Below, piece by piece: positions 1 to 11,162 of a stretch of 64,000 nt of DNA. Within the stretch, counting starts at the first letter, position 1, and each line of letters starts with the position of its first letter. The notes under the pieces were generated by a model. The model ran no database searches. It saw only the letters and a program-made list of their open reading frames with translations, and was not told the DNA's origin. A program made the translations under genes and the position numbers. The stretch is taken from positions 10,616,501-10,680,500 of the forward strand of contig JAPTOF010000005.1 of the NCBI GenBank assembly GCA_028554755.1. Reading direction: 5' to 3'. The stretch comes from Cordia subcordata (lineage: Eukaryota; Streptophyta; Magnoliopsida; Boraginales; Cordiaceae).

Positions 1-581
1 GCCTTGATAGGTTCATACTCTAGTGGAACACCTTTTAAGATATACATGACTAGATCCTTTTCTGAAACACTTTATGATGCATTATGAAGACAGTCCACTA
101 GACCTTTGACATGATCTAAGTAAGCAGTCATAGACATTGAACCCTTAGACAAAGTACAAAGTCTCATTTTCAATTGATAAACATGAGACCAGTTAGGAGA
201 GCTATACCTAGAAACCAAAGCAGACCAGACTTCATGAGTAGTAGATAGATGAGACACCTATTGCTGAACAGAAGGAGAAACAGTAGATAACAAGCACAGC
301 TTAAGGTGTTCATCTTGAATCTGCCAGTTAAGAAAATTAGAATTGGTTTCTTCTTTCCCAGATGGATGAAGTATAGTCGCAGGAGGAGGGGGAGTTGAGC
401 CAGTCAAATGATCAAACAGCTTGTATGCTTTAAACAAGACTTGAATCTGAGGCCTCCACAATGCATAATTGGTATTGTCCAATTTGACCAGATTTGTGTG
501 ATTAAAATTCTGAAGAAAAGGTTTCAATCCAGTGACTTCATCCCCAAATCCAGAAAATGATGAAGAAGCCATAGCCGACAT
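1..581 (-). pseudogene. Copia gag polyprotein fragment (UBN2-like), broken by stop codons
   Basis: From an ATG at 581 the frame reads leftward to base 1. It shows the usual Copia gag order: an LDNTNYALWR-type motif near residue 35, a 'VWSALVSRYSSP' segment, a 'QLKMRLCTLSKGSMSM' helix and a 'YILKGVPLEYEPI' motif at the edge. These match the UBN2/Retrotran_gag family that packages element RNA. The frame is interrupted by TAG at 260-258 and TAA at 74-72 but continues in register across both, so the copy carries point nonsense mutations and cannot make full-length Gag. Confidence 0.88.
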
Positions 582-904
582 ACAGCAGAATGAGAGATTA
601 AAGGAGAAGACTAGAAAAACTGATGAGATTGAGAAAAATTATAGTGATTCTGGATCGCACTGAAGAGAATAAGAGATTGATGAAGAGAAAACAGAAATTG
701 GATGGAAATTTTGAGATTTATGACAGAAAATTGATCACAAAAACCCTAACTTCAAAATGAAGAAATTGAAGAAAATTAGGGCAAAATTGTGATCAAAATA
801 GCAAGAGATTGAAATCGAAGAAGAAGAAGGAAGAGATTAAGCAAATTCTGCAGTTTGTAGAGATCAGCCATGGAAATTTCAGAATCAACCTGCTCTGGAT
901 ACCA

Positions 905-1137
905 TGAAAACTAGAGAGGAAGAGTGAAAGAAGAGAGAAGAGAGTATCTTATTATTATTATAAAAGACAGTTACAAGTATTGTATTTATAGGTGATAGTC
1001 AGTCACTACAACTAACTAACTAGCATTCACTATAACTAACTGACACTAGTACACACAGCTGTACTTATTATCACTAGTAGTACAAATAGTACACTTTGAT
1101 AACCTATGTAATCTATTACATAGCCATTCCCTTATCA
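905..1137 (-). repeat. Long terminal repeat of the Copia element
   Basis: About 233 bp, bounded by TG and CA in element orientation and directly followed on the minus strand by a TGGTATC primer-binding site. The partner LTR is outside the window, so LTR identity and age cannot be judged. The outer boundary at 1137 is set from the terminal dinucleotide only and could be off by a few bases. Confidence 0.75.
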
Positions 1138-1169
1138 ATTTTCATGCTAAAATGTCTGTTGCATGACAG

Positions 1170-4100
1170 GTTGATTTGCTAGCTGAAGGCCCTGAAGGAA
1201 AGTGCACACTTCTTCTCACTGGTTTTCTCCGTTCTCGCAGTCTCTCTGTAAATCAGCTGGTAGTATTTACAGCTTCTTAGTCAATATATAGTCTAATTAT
1301 GCTCAGTGCTTAAGTCTCTTGGGATTAGGTTCATGTTGCAGGTGCAGGGGACTTTCAGCTATCCAAAATTGAATTACTTAAGGATCCATGCCCTTTGAGC
1401 ATAAGAAAAGGAGGGGACTTCATGGATTCAGATGATATACATGATGCACTGGTAAAGTTTTGTAAACTTAAACAAATTACCCCATCTTGTGCCTATATGT
1501 CTTCTATCATCTGAAAATATTGACTTTTCTCTTACTGTTATCTTCTTGTTCAAAGATCACTACACTGTGATCTTGTTAAATATAGTTATATTAAGTGTGT
1601 TGTAAATCAGAGTTCTTTGTACTTATTGTTCTGTTTGTTTATTTTTTCTGTTCTATAAATATATTCAGGTCATCAGATGCCTAACCGCTGATCCAATGAA
1701 GAAGGAACCTTTCCTTGTTGAAAATACGCCAGATATGCTTGCAGGAGAGCAGGTATAACTGTTTCTCGTTGCTTTTTTTGAGACTTGAAATGATGAAACT
1801 AAATGCTTTCCTGAGGGTTCTCAGTTCTTTTGTGTTTGATACTGTTGCTGCTGCAATAATTTGTTATTTCAGCAAATGTGAATAGAGTTTGATGGCTTAT
1901 AAACTCTTGATTCTGTTTGATCTTAAATGGTTTGTCACAGTTCTCTTTTAACCATACAGTATTCTATCTAATTAAAAAAAACTTAAAGGTACTCGTAAAG
2001 AATGATATTTTCTTAAACAGACATGGCCAACAGCGGCAGAAATGGCTGAAGCTGATAGAAATCAGAAGGAGAAAAGGCTGAAAAAGAGGATCCTTCCTCG
2101 AGGGACTTCTGAGTATCAGGTTTCTACTAATTTCTCTTTTTTGGAAAATCTCCTATTAGCATTCCTGTGTTGTTGGACCCCCCTCCCCAATCCCCTTTCT
2201 CCCCCCGACCAAAAGAACCAAGTGCTTTTGTTTGGCATTATATGTAAAAATTATGATTTGACAGGCTGCTTGGATCGTGGATGATTCAGATGTAGAGTAC
2301 TTAGATAGTGATGGAGATGGAGATGATGGTATGGTGATGGATGAGGGTGCAAATGATTTTTCTGGACCAGGCGGTCGGGATGAATTCGAGCTTGATGATG
2401 ACCAGGCTTCGCTTAAGTTAAAAGATTGGGATGACGAAACAGAGACAGAGTCTGTCATGATGGTGAGTATCTGATATGTGTCAAGCTGGGACTAAAATCT
2501 TTATACTTGACTAATGCTTGTTGCTAGTATGACACTGACTTTGGTAGATCTACTGTTTGTGGGTGCTACTATTTTATGAAATCCATTGAAAAATATGGGT
2601 ACTAGTTATCTCAAGTCATACTTTGCTGCATTTAGAGAGGCTGAGGCAATCCACCATCTATTGTTGATGAAACCTTATATACGTGCTAAACAGTGGCAGT
2701 TAAGTATCTTATATTACTTTAAAAAGATAGCTCAAGTAAGTCATTATATTAATTCAACTCTTTGGATCATTTGATTTTTTTGTCAGGTGAAATCTAATGT
2801 TAACATTGTGGTGAATAATTAATGGGAACTTACTATCGTTGTGCCATGATCTTCTGCTGCAACAGCCATTAGTCAAGATCACTAATTCAGTAGAAAACCT
2901 ATACCACTAGGCTTATTTGGCCCTTCTCATATATATGCGAATGTCGTTAATTAGCGTTAGAATATCCAGTGCTTATGTTGCAAACCAAGATTAAAGGGCA
3001 ATAAGAAAGTGAAGCATGCAAGTTTATTAATGATAAATCTTTTTCTTGTTTACTAAACTGTAAGATGTTCTGTATTCAAACTATGAAAACATATTTCCAA
3101 GTATGCAGTCATGAGTAACCAAATATGTCTCACTGCATTGCGTTGGTTGCAGGAGGGTGAGAGCTTGTCAAAGGAGCAGATAGAGGAAGAAATTAAAAAA
3201 ATAAAAGCTGCTCATTCTGAAGATGAAGGTATTTCTTCCTATCCAATCAAAGGAATGTTTTACTAAATTTTGTGACATTTTGCTAAACTGGTCTCTATTG
3301 GTTGCTCAAAATCATTAAAATCATAGGGATGAATTTATTCTGAACAGTTGTTAGTGTTTTGCTAGTTCTGTAATGGTGTCTAAGCATTGAAGCTTGCATA
3401 CCAAGACCATTTTATAATGCCTATCTTGCTTCCCTCTCTTCTACCTTGTAAAAGAAAACCCCTATGCACAGGAATAGAAAATCATTTTGGATCGACATGG
3501 TTGGTCACCAGTATATCTCCTCTTACCCGTTGTGCCTTTATGCAATTGTTGATAAGTTGGTTCTAATTACTAGTTGTAATTCAGAATTCCCAGATGAAGT
3601 GGATACACCACTGGACATACCCGCTCGGAAGCGTTTTGCAAAGTACAGAGGCCTCAAGTCTTTCAGAACCTCATCTTGGGACCCTAAAGTATATTCTTGT
3701 CTCTATATCCTTTGAAGGTTGTTTATTGACCTAGATTTTTGTAACCTTCAATGTCTGATGTATAATTTCAGGAATCTCTACCCCCAGAATATGGAAGAAT
3801 ATTTGATTTTGATAATTTTGCTAGGACACAAAAACATGTACTTGCCAAAGCTCTAGAAATAGATGCAGGGCAGATAGATGACTGTATACCTGCTGGATCA
3901 TATGCTCGGCTTTACATCAATGACGTGCCAGCTGATGTTGCATCCAAACTATGTACTTTGTCCAAGACATTGCCTATTGTCTCTTGTGGTCTATTGCAAC
4001 ATGAATCCAAAATATCAGTCCTCCATTTCAGGTTCTTTCTCTAGCTATTTTTCCTTTTACTTTCTCTCATTCTTTTCTTATTCAAACTTTGCCGCTTATT

Positions 4101-6112
4101 AGTTTTATTTGTGTTACAAACTTGGTTCCTTTGTTCTGCAGCATAAGGAAGCATGACACATATGCAGGTCCCATAAAATCAAAAGAAGAATTACTCTTTC
4201 ATATTGGGTTTCGCCAATTTATAGCAAGGCACTTATTCTTGTTAATCTTGTCATTTTCTGGATGTTCGCTTGGTGGAGAGGAATACTCTTGAAAGTACTG
4301 AAGCTTATGCTTTGATTGCAGGCCAATATTTTCTTCAGACAATATGAATTCCGACAAGCACAAAATGGAAAGGTTTCTCCATGCAGGACGATTCTCCATA
4401 GCATCGATATATGCTCCAATTTCTTTCCCTCCTCTTCCATTGATTGCGCTGAAAAGTGGAGGAGAAGCTGCTTCACCAGCTCTTGCAGCTGTTGGTTCAT
4501 TGAGGAGTATCGACGCTGACAGAATTATTCTGAAGAAAATTATTCTGACCGGGTAAGATATGTCCATGTAAGATGTGCCAGTCTGTACATTAAATATGTA
4601 AGTGGATATTGGGGAACAGCATATCTCCATTGGAAGTCCGCTTTCTGTTTAGAATGACTTATTAAGCCTAATTTCTTAATTTGGAAATACAACTCCATTT
4701 TTATGAAAGTTGGTTTGGAGCTTATGTTAGTGGCCTTCCTAGGTCTTCACAAATTTAGCAATTGGACATGAAATACCTGAAATGTGGCACTTTCATTGCG
4801 TAATCATGTTGGCTGCTCCATTCTGTAAAGTATCATTCCAGTCACCTTTATCATACAACTTGAGCAAAATGAACTGTCTCTGAAAATTTATATACTCACC
4901 AGATAAAAGGGTACCTTAAGTTCGCCATTTGGCTCCATATCGATGCATATATGCTGCGACTTAAAAAAATTTCTAACAGTAATGCTTTGTTTGATAAATG
5001 CCGTAGAAAGAGCTTTTGTTCAGAAAACGACATTTTAGATACTCTTCATGCGGCAGTGAACTTTGAGATATTTGTATTAGGAATATTCACCAGAAGAAAA
5101 TGAGATACATAAGGATGATGAATTGGTCAGAGTAGACACCCTTCATGTGGCAGTAAACTTGGATATATATTAATTCTTTGAATTAAAAATGAGCTGCAGA
5201 AGAAAATGGGATAACTAAGGATGATGAATTTGTCAGAGTAAACTTCAATATATATTAATTCTGTTCAGTTTATACAATGCAGATATCCTCAGCGAGTATC
5301 AAAACTCAAAGCTTCTGTAAGATATATGTTTCATAATCCCGACGATGTTAGATGGTTCAAGGTAAGAATTAAAAGATTATGCTGTACTGAAAATTTTGCT
5401 ATACTGAGGCTGATGTGCTTGTATTATGATGCTTGTTTCAGCCTGTCGAAGTTTGGACAAAATGCGGGCGTCGTGGTCGCATCAAGGAACCAGTTGGTAC
5501 ACACGGTGAGTATATATAGTGAAACAAAATAAATTTGACTCGGTGGTGAATTTTGTGTGCAAGTGTGAAAGTAAACAAGATATTAACAGTTATAAAATTG
5601 AACAAGATATTAACAGTTACAGGATTACAAGGAACTAATTCTATCCTGAAATGACTATAAAAGAAAATAAATAAAATCTTGTATCATTTACTGATGTCAA
5701 GTCATTCGTTAGAAATGTCTGAAATTTAGAGTTATTCCTGCCATTCAGACTGCCATGCTCTTCATACGAAAGGGAGCCACATCCCCTCTTTCCTTTCCCA
5801 AAGGAACCAGCTCAGCAGTTACAATTTTACAATGGCACTAAAAACTTTAGGAGAAATATCAGATAATTACTATTTGTTGGGGTTGACATTTGTGGGTAAC
5901 ATTCTTGATGATGGCAAATTGTAGGACAAAATAATATTGTTGTGTTCAATAGTCACGAGGCAACAGCTTCTGAATATTTATTTTTCTTACATGTAGGTGC
6001 AATGAAGTGTGTCTTCAATGGGGTCCCTCAGCAGCATGATACCGTATGTATGAGTTTGTATAAGCGCACATACCCCAAATGGCCACAACATTGGTTTCCA
6101 CTTGGAGCTTAA
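1170..6112 (+). CDS. TSR1: Pre-rRNA-processing protein TSR1 (3' two thirds, 13 exons)
   Basis: TSR1 is a GTPase-like but GTPase-inactive factor that joins late nuclear/cytoplasmic pre-40S particles and is needed for 18S rRNA maturation. Exons: 1170-1259, 1329-1451, 1669-1752, 2021-2119, 2265-2462, 3153-3228, 3585-3688, 3772-4031, 4142-4228, 4322-4552, 5283-5361, 5442-5505, 5997-6112. All phases agree and give 536 C-terminal residues. Known plant TSR1 has about 790, so roughly 250 N-terminal residues lie upstream, beyond the Copia insertion. Recognisable segments are [52 protein letters not shown], an acidic stretch ([15 protein letters not shown]), [20 protein letters not shown], and the C-terminal RIBIOP_C/DUF663 part with [35 protein letters not shown] and [17 protein letters not shown]. 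The stop is TAA at 6110-6112. The donor after 4228 is GC, not GT. Confidence 0.95.
4229..4321 (+). other. GC-AG intron in TSR1
   Basis: The exon must end at 4228 (GCA AG) and resume at 4322 (G CCA ATA TTT) to give the conserved RQFIARPIF peptide. The intron therefore starts with GC at 4229-4230 and ends with AG at 4320-4321. It is 93 bp long. A GT donor close by would break the frame or the conserved peptide. Confidence 0.8.
5030..5270 (+). repeat. Short tandem duplications within a TSR1 intron
   Basis: Two diverged copies of a segment of roughly 100 bp lie in the intron between 4552 and 5283. Each carries 'AGAAGAAAATGRGATAxxTAAGGATGATGAATTxGTCAGAGTA' followed by a TATATTAATTCT end. A 'CTTCATGYGGCAGTRAACTT' piece also occurs twice (about 5045 and 5140). 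No coding content. Confidence 0.6.
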
Positions 6113-6500
6113 AAGTTTCGGATAGTGGCTTGTGCAAATAGGGCATATATTTGCTTGAGAAGGAAACATCAGTTTCCTTCTTATGGGAATGAAGCTCCGG
6201 TTCAGAATGGCCAATAACTGCGGTGTTTGCTCGCGAGCCGCTGGCAGCTGAGGAACACAACAGGGCCATTTGGTTTCTCTATGTACTGGAGAAGCAAAAG
6301 TTTTGCCTGTATATGATCTCTAAAGATTCGTTGATTGGTACTTCTACAAACTATTGCTTTGAGTGACTGTGTCACCCGTTCGTGCTTAACTAGTGTTTTT
6401 CATTTCCTATCTCTTCATTCGTGTTATATATATGTATTACGTTCCTGATGTTTATATCCGGTGATTCTTATATTCATGTTTTATGTTGATCACTTATGAT
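6113..6500 (+). other. TSR1 3' untranslated region (probable)
   Basis: This stretch follows the TSR1 stop codon, has no open frame of interest and is less AT-rich than the gap beyond. It probably holds the 3' UTR. The poly(A) site was not located. Confidence 0.45.
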
Positions 6501-6719
6501 CCTTTTTGCTAAATTGTTGTTAACAATTATAGGCGTAAGTTAAATATTCCATATTTATCGCTTTTAGCGGTTGCGCCTCTGAAAAACATCACCTCTAATT
6601 GTTCGTGTTTTAAGTTTGTGGGAATGGATTGATTCTTACTATTATGATAGCAAGATTGTAACATTATAGTATTATGATATTATGAGGGATTTTTTATTCT
6701 AAAGTTTGTATCATATTTA

Positions 6720-6942
6720 GGGTTAGTTTGAATTTTTTTTTCCCCCTGGAAAAATCACTTTTTTTTAAAAAAAAAAGTTATACTAAATTTGTAGTGACTA
6801 TATGATTTGATTTTTAAAAAAGTTAAAATTTTGAAAAAGTTTGAATATAGTTTTTTTTAGAAATTAAAATTTTTATTTTTTAAAAAAAAATTTAAAAGTT
6901 GTTAAAAGAACATTTTTAAAAAAGACCAATCTAAAGAGGTCT
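6720..6942. mobile_element. Tourist-like MITE (223 bp), same family as 33265-33493
   Basis: Flanked by a TTA target duplication (6717-6719 and 6943-6945). Ends are imperfect inverted repeats: left GGGTTAGTTTGAATT, right (complement) AGACCTCTTTAGATTGG. The interior is A/T runs with 'AAATTTGTARTRA' and 'AAATTTTGAAAAA' blocks shared in order with the 33265 copy. The TTA duplication points to PIF/Harbinger-type mobilisation. No coding capacity. Confidence 0.65.
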
Positions 6943-6945
6943 TTA

Positions 6946-7784
6946 TTTGCTTTTGGTGAATTCTTTGGAAAAATAAATTTGTGCAATGCACATGCTTGCC
7001 AAATAATGATCTATATCTTTCTTTTTCCTTTTTTTTTTTTTTTTGGCGAGTTTATATCTTGCTGTTATTGTCTTGTTCTTCTTCTTTCTTTCTTTTTTTT
7101 TATTTTTTGGTGGTCAAGATAGAAATTCAAACAAAAGTAAAGAGAAAGTCAAACAAACACCTCAAACAAGCAAAACCATATAATCCATACATGCATATAT
7201 CATCCATGTAAATAAAACTAAACCACAACCTAAATTTGTGGACCCTGAAACCACGATCTGGAACCACCAATGACCAATCTTGTTGTTGTCAACAAGTAAC
7301 GAGGGGATAAAATTCATTCATACTATAAACGCTTAATTCATGTTACTTCAAATTTAAATTTCCGTTCTCTTTATTTTAATCATTATATTCTCTTCTTTTT
7401 TCTTTATTTTCTTCAACCACAAATTTTCGATTGGATAAGGATGAATAGGGTTTTACCTCCCAATCACTCAAAGACATAAGTGACTAGCAGAGAATTTAAA
7501 TCCACGCCAAAGTAACTAGCATAATTGTATTAACTTTCGCCATTGATCAGCAATGTCCAATTAAACGTTTTGCGTAACTCTTTATCAAATTAATGGTAAA
7601 GCACAACTGCTTAATGATAAATTTTCCCCAAAATTATACAAAAATTTCGATAATCACATGCCCCAAAACTAGAAAACTTTTTGTTTTTGTTTTTGTTTTT
7701 TTATCACATTTTGGCATTATATATCTAATTATATGAAAGAGTCGTGTTTGTCGAAAATATTCTATACAATAATAAGCTTGTACT
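6946..7784. other. Intergenic, no gene seen
   Basis: AT-rich with T and CT runs near 7030-7110. No frame resembles a known protein, and no terminal-repeat structure was found. Confidence 0.5.
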
Positions 7785-9610
7785 AAGGTTTTGTTCAGCA
7801 TAATTAGTTGTTTAAGTAATTGATAATATTTATATTTTAGTGGTTAACAGAGAGCTGTTTAATTAGTTGATTAAACAAAAATGTGTTCAATTAAATTAGT
7901 CCTTATATTAGTTGATAAAAGCAAATTGAAGAAGAGGTATTAATATCATGTGAGTCTTTACACTGTGCACCTCCGCATGTGTATTGTACATCATATTATT
8001 TGTGAACAGTATGCGCACACAGTATGTAACAGTACATGTGTTCAAAGTTCTTATATTATATATTCAAAACTCTTATATTAAGCTGAAACATGTTCAAAAC
8101 TCTTATATTATATATTCAAAAGTTTAAAAGCAAATTCACAAAATAAAAATTATAATCTCATAAATTTTATACTCTATGTTCAAAACTCTTATATTACACG
8201 CCCATAGATTATACTCTATGTTTAAAATGCTTATATTACATGTTCAAAAGTTTCAGATAAAATGTTCAATATCAAATATTTATAAATGTTAAATTTTATA
8301 TGTCACAAGTTTTGTACTATATTCACATTTTTTTGTAATATATGTTTAAAAAACTTATGCTTCATGTTTAAAACTCTTATATTATATGTTCATATATTAT
8401 ACATTACATGTTCAAAATACTTTATGTTTTATGTTCAAAACTCTTATATTACATGTTTATATACTATATATTGTATGTTAAAAAAAAGTTTGATGAAAAG
8501 AATAGACGAATTTGATTTAGCCAAAACATCAAACACTTAATCTACAATATTTCTCTATCCTTTCATTCATATGCACTACATACACTACACGTTACCATCA
8601 CAACACACACCACCACCACAATAGATACACGGATCTGTTGTTATTGATCTCAAAAAATAATTAAAAAAAAGAGTGAAAGAGAATAGCAATGACAACTCGT
8701 GGATGACAGTAAAATGGAATTGGCACAAAGATTGAGGACCAGCGTTGTGGTCGCGCGAAGATGGTGATCACGATGGTAAAATCATATTTGAAATCAGATA
8801 GTTTGATTTTGTTGGAGAGAGAGCTTTGTGTGCAAGAATGATGAGAGAAAGATAGAACTGTGCTTCTGTTAGTGCTTGAGAATGAAAGAAAGAAATTTTT
8901 CTTTTTTTTTCTTTTTATATAGCGCATGTTATTCACCTAAAATATGGTACACAATGCTCCATAGAAGCACCATTCTTATGGAGCACCGTAAAAATTGCGA
9001 TATCAAGTGTTATTGTTATTATTATTATAAAATAATTAATAATTATTATTACTATTATTCAAATAAAATAATTTATTCTATAATTAATAAATATGTTTTT
9101 TATGATAATATTTTATTATTAAAGCATAATAAAATTAATTTTTGATAAAGTATTTGTATAATATTATAAAAATATTTTTAATGAATTAAAATTTTATTTT
9201 CTCAAAATAAAATAATAAATTGACTAACAAAACTTATGCTTTTTAGTATACATTGATGTGAATACAATTTGAAATTAATTTTTTTATTGTTTTTATTTAT
9301 ATTTATGAAATAAAAGATAAAAATGTAGATAGAGATCTAAAAAATACTAGGATTGCCAAAACTAATGGAGAAAAGGTAGATTTGCCAAGAAAAGATCAAA
9401 CACTAAAAACTATTGTGAAACATTAAAATTTTTAATGCTCAAGAAAAGCTACTTGAAACGCTAAAAGTTGCACAAAAAATTACTTTAAATATTATTTTAC
9501 TAAATAACAATAACTTAGAGAAATAATAGTTTGACTTAGTCAAAAAAATAAAAAGTTACTTAAAATAGTATATTTTTTTTATGTTGGCAGATCTTAGCAT
9601 TTTTTACTTT
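7785..9610. mobile_element. Diverged hAT-like element, split by a nested element
   Basis: The left part (7785-7952: TTTTGTTCAGCATAATTAG, then AACAAAAATGTGTTCA) and the right part (9010-9610: TTATTGTTATTATTATTAT, AATTTTTTGATAAAG, GCTACTTGAAACGCTAAA) match, in order, the two halves of the element at 48468-49438. The two parts are separated by an unrelated insertion at 7953-9000. The outer ends are more decayed than in the 48 kb copy, so both boundaries are approximate. No transposase frame remains. Confidence 0.6.
7953..9000 (-). mobile_element. Nested DNA element with subterminal tandem repeats (copy A)
   Basis: Inserted into the hAT-like element and flanked by a near-perfect 9-bp repeat (TATCATGTG at 7944-7952, TATCAAGTG at 9001-9009), as expected of a Mutator-like insertion. 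The left arm (about 8030-8480) is an array of diverged units resembling 'TGTTCAAAACTCTTATATTA'. The right part (about 8540-8930) matches copy B (11163-12420) in inverted orientation. Ends carry GTGCACC and GGTGCTCC-like motifs. There is no recognisable transposase; the open frames inside are short and low in complexity. Confidence 0.6.
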
Positions 9611-10705
9611 ATATTTTATATTCCTTTCCTTTTTTTGGATCAAAAGACCTGTGTGATTCGGGAGGAAAAAAATAATAAGAGATTGAATATGATTCAATAA
9701 TAATGAAGAAAAGAGAATGAGGGGATCAAACTTGTTTGTATTGGATAAAATTTTATGAAGGAAAGTTTAACAACGGACATTTGTGGATTCTTTGTTTTGA
9801 TTAAAGGGAACGGGAATAGAAAGGATAGTTTTATAAATGAATTGAGAAATACTCAAATTTCATAAAAAATTTAAAAAGAAAATCAATTTGATTTACTATC
9901 CATAGCATAAATTTAATTTCGTAAGATTTTAGCATTAAATTAAAGCACAAGTACAGCTACTATTTGGTGATTAAAGCATGAACATATAGCCTTGAGATTA
10001 GGAGTTTGACTCTTAAAGTATATAAAATTAAGGATGAATATATATAAAAAAAATTAGTGATAAATATGGTTCGATTTGGTTGTGTACCTATTTCAGACCA
10101 AATCAAACAAATTGATTTCTTTTTGAAACTATCATTGATTTTTAACCATGTAAAAAACTAAACTGGTTCTAACTTTTTAGTTAATTTAGATTGGTAAGGT
10201 CAATTTAACCAATTCGTTTTCACCCTAAGTTGCTTGGCATAGGGCGGGTTTGGTCTATAGTTTTTACAGTGAGTACATTGGTTGATCCACTGGGAGGCTC
10301 TAGAAGTGCTTCTGTGAAGAAAATTAGACTATTATGATGCAAGTAGGGATATAAAACTAATTTAAGTTACTTATTTTTCAATCCAGTTTTAATTGCTTTC
10401 ATTATTAATTCCTGATTATTGCCATATATTATAGGTGCAAAGCAATCCTTAAGTCTTTTATCTATGATATGACTTCCACATTAATTGATTAAAAGTGGGT
10501 AATCAAAGTCTAAGTTAGAGAATTAACCAAAAAAAAAAAAAAACTAAGTTAGAGGACATCGTACAACCCATAGCTTGATGACAACTTTTGTTCAACCATA
10601 AAGTACAAATTAAAATTAAAAGACTACAATCAAAATCTCATGTAGGAGTTATGATAAACTTAAAGCTCGATAGCAAAATAGGGTAACCATTATTCACATC
10701 ATTAA
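9611..10705. other. Intergenic, no gene seen
   Basis: AT-rich spacer. A weak tRNA-like stretch around 9950-10015 ('TTTGGTGATTAAAGCAT' then 'AGGAGTTTGACTCTT') may be a decayed SINE, but the internal promoter boxes are too poor to call. Confidence 0.45.
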
Positions 10706-11104
10706 GAGAGTGTTTGGGAGTGGTTATAATTTGGTCAAACCTGCTTATAAGTGAAAAATAAAATTTATTTGTTTCTCAAGTTATGCTTATAAGCAAGCAA
10801 ACTTGGCTTTTAAGTAACAAAGAATGCACCACCTCTAAATTTTTTAGCTGTTTATAAGTAATGAGAATTGTCCGAATAAAATTACATTTATACCTCTTTA
10901 AAACACAGTAACAACTACCCTTAATTAATGAAAGATCTTTTTTAGTTATTTTAAGAAATACTACTACTTATAAGTATATATTTGTCAAACATGTCAACAA
11001 TTTCTAAACACATTTTATCCAAATACTTCTTTACTTATTTGTCATTTGTTTATAAGCATCAAATGTTTATAAGTAGTTTAGAAAAAATAAAGCCAAACAC
11101 CCTC
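10706..11104. mobile_element. MITE, GAGGGTGTTTGG family (399 bp)
   Basis: Terminal inverted repeats GAGAGTGTTTGGG (left) and CCAAACACCCTC (right), with TAA target duplications at 10703-10705 and 11105-11107. Internal arms also pair: GCTTATAAG-type words recur on both sides. Same ends and TSD as the 118-bp MITE at 14363-14480. The 3-bp TAA/TTA duplication suggests PIF/Harbinger mobilisation. Non-coding. Confidence 0.75.
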
Positions 11105-11162
11105 TAAAGCATAAATTTTATCCATTAATTAATTGCTACAGACATTTTAAAACACAGATTTT

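Larger units (their letters stand above)
1..1137 (-). mobile_element. Copia-type LTR retrotransposon, 5' part (LTR, PBS, gag)
   Basis: The element runs leftward and leaves the window at base 1. Read on the minus strand, it has an LTR at 1137-905 that starts TGATAAGG and ends TTTTCA. A primer-binding site at 904-889 (TGGTATCCAGAGCAGG) abuts it; this is the initiator-Met tRNA type typical of Copia elements, with one extra C. Then come an untranslated leader and gag from 581. Its inner LTR edge lies 32 bp before a TSR1 exon, so the insertion sits inside a TSR1 intron, antisense to the gene. The gag frame holds stop codons, so this copy is decayed. The second LTR and pol are outside the window. 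Confidence 0.88.

Noticed and set aside
4199..4630. Minus-strand frame of 143 codons
   Set aside because: It overlaps two conserved TSR1 exons on the other strand and has no motif of its own.
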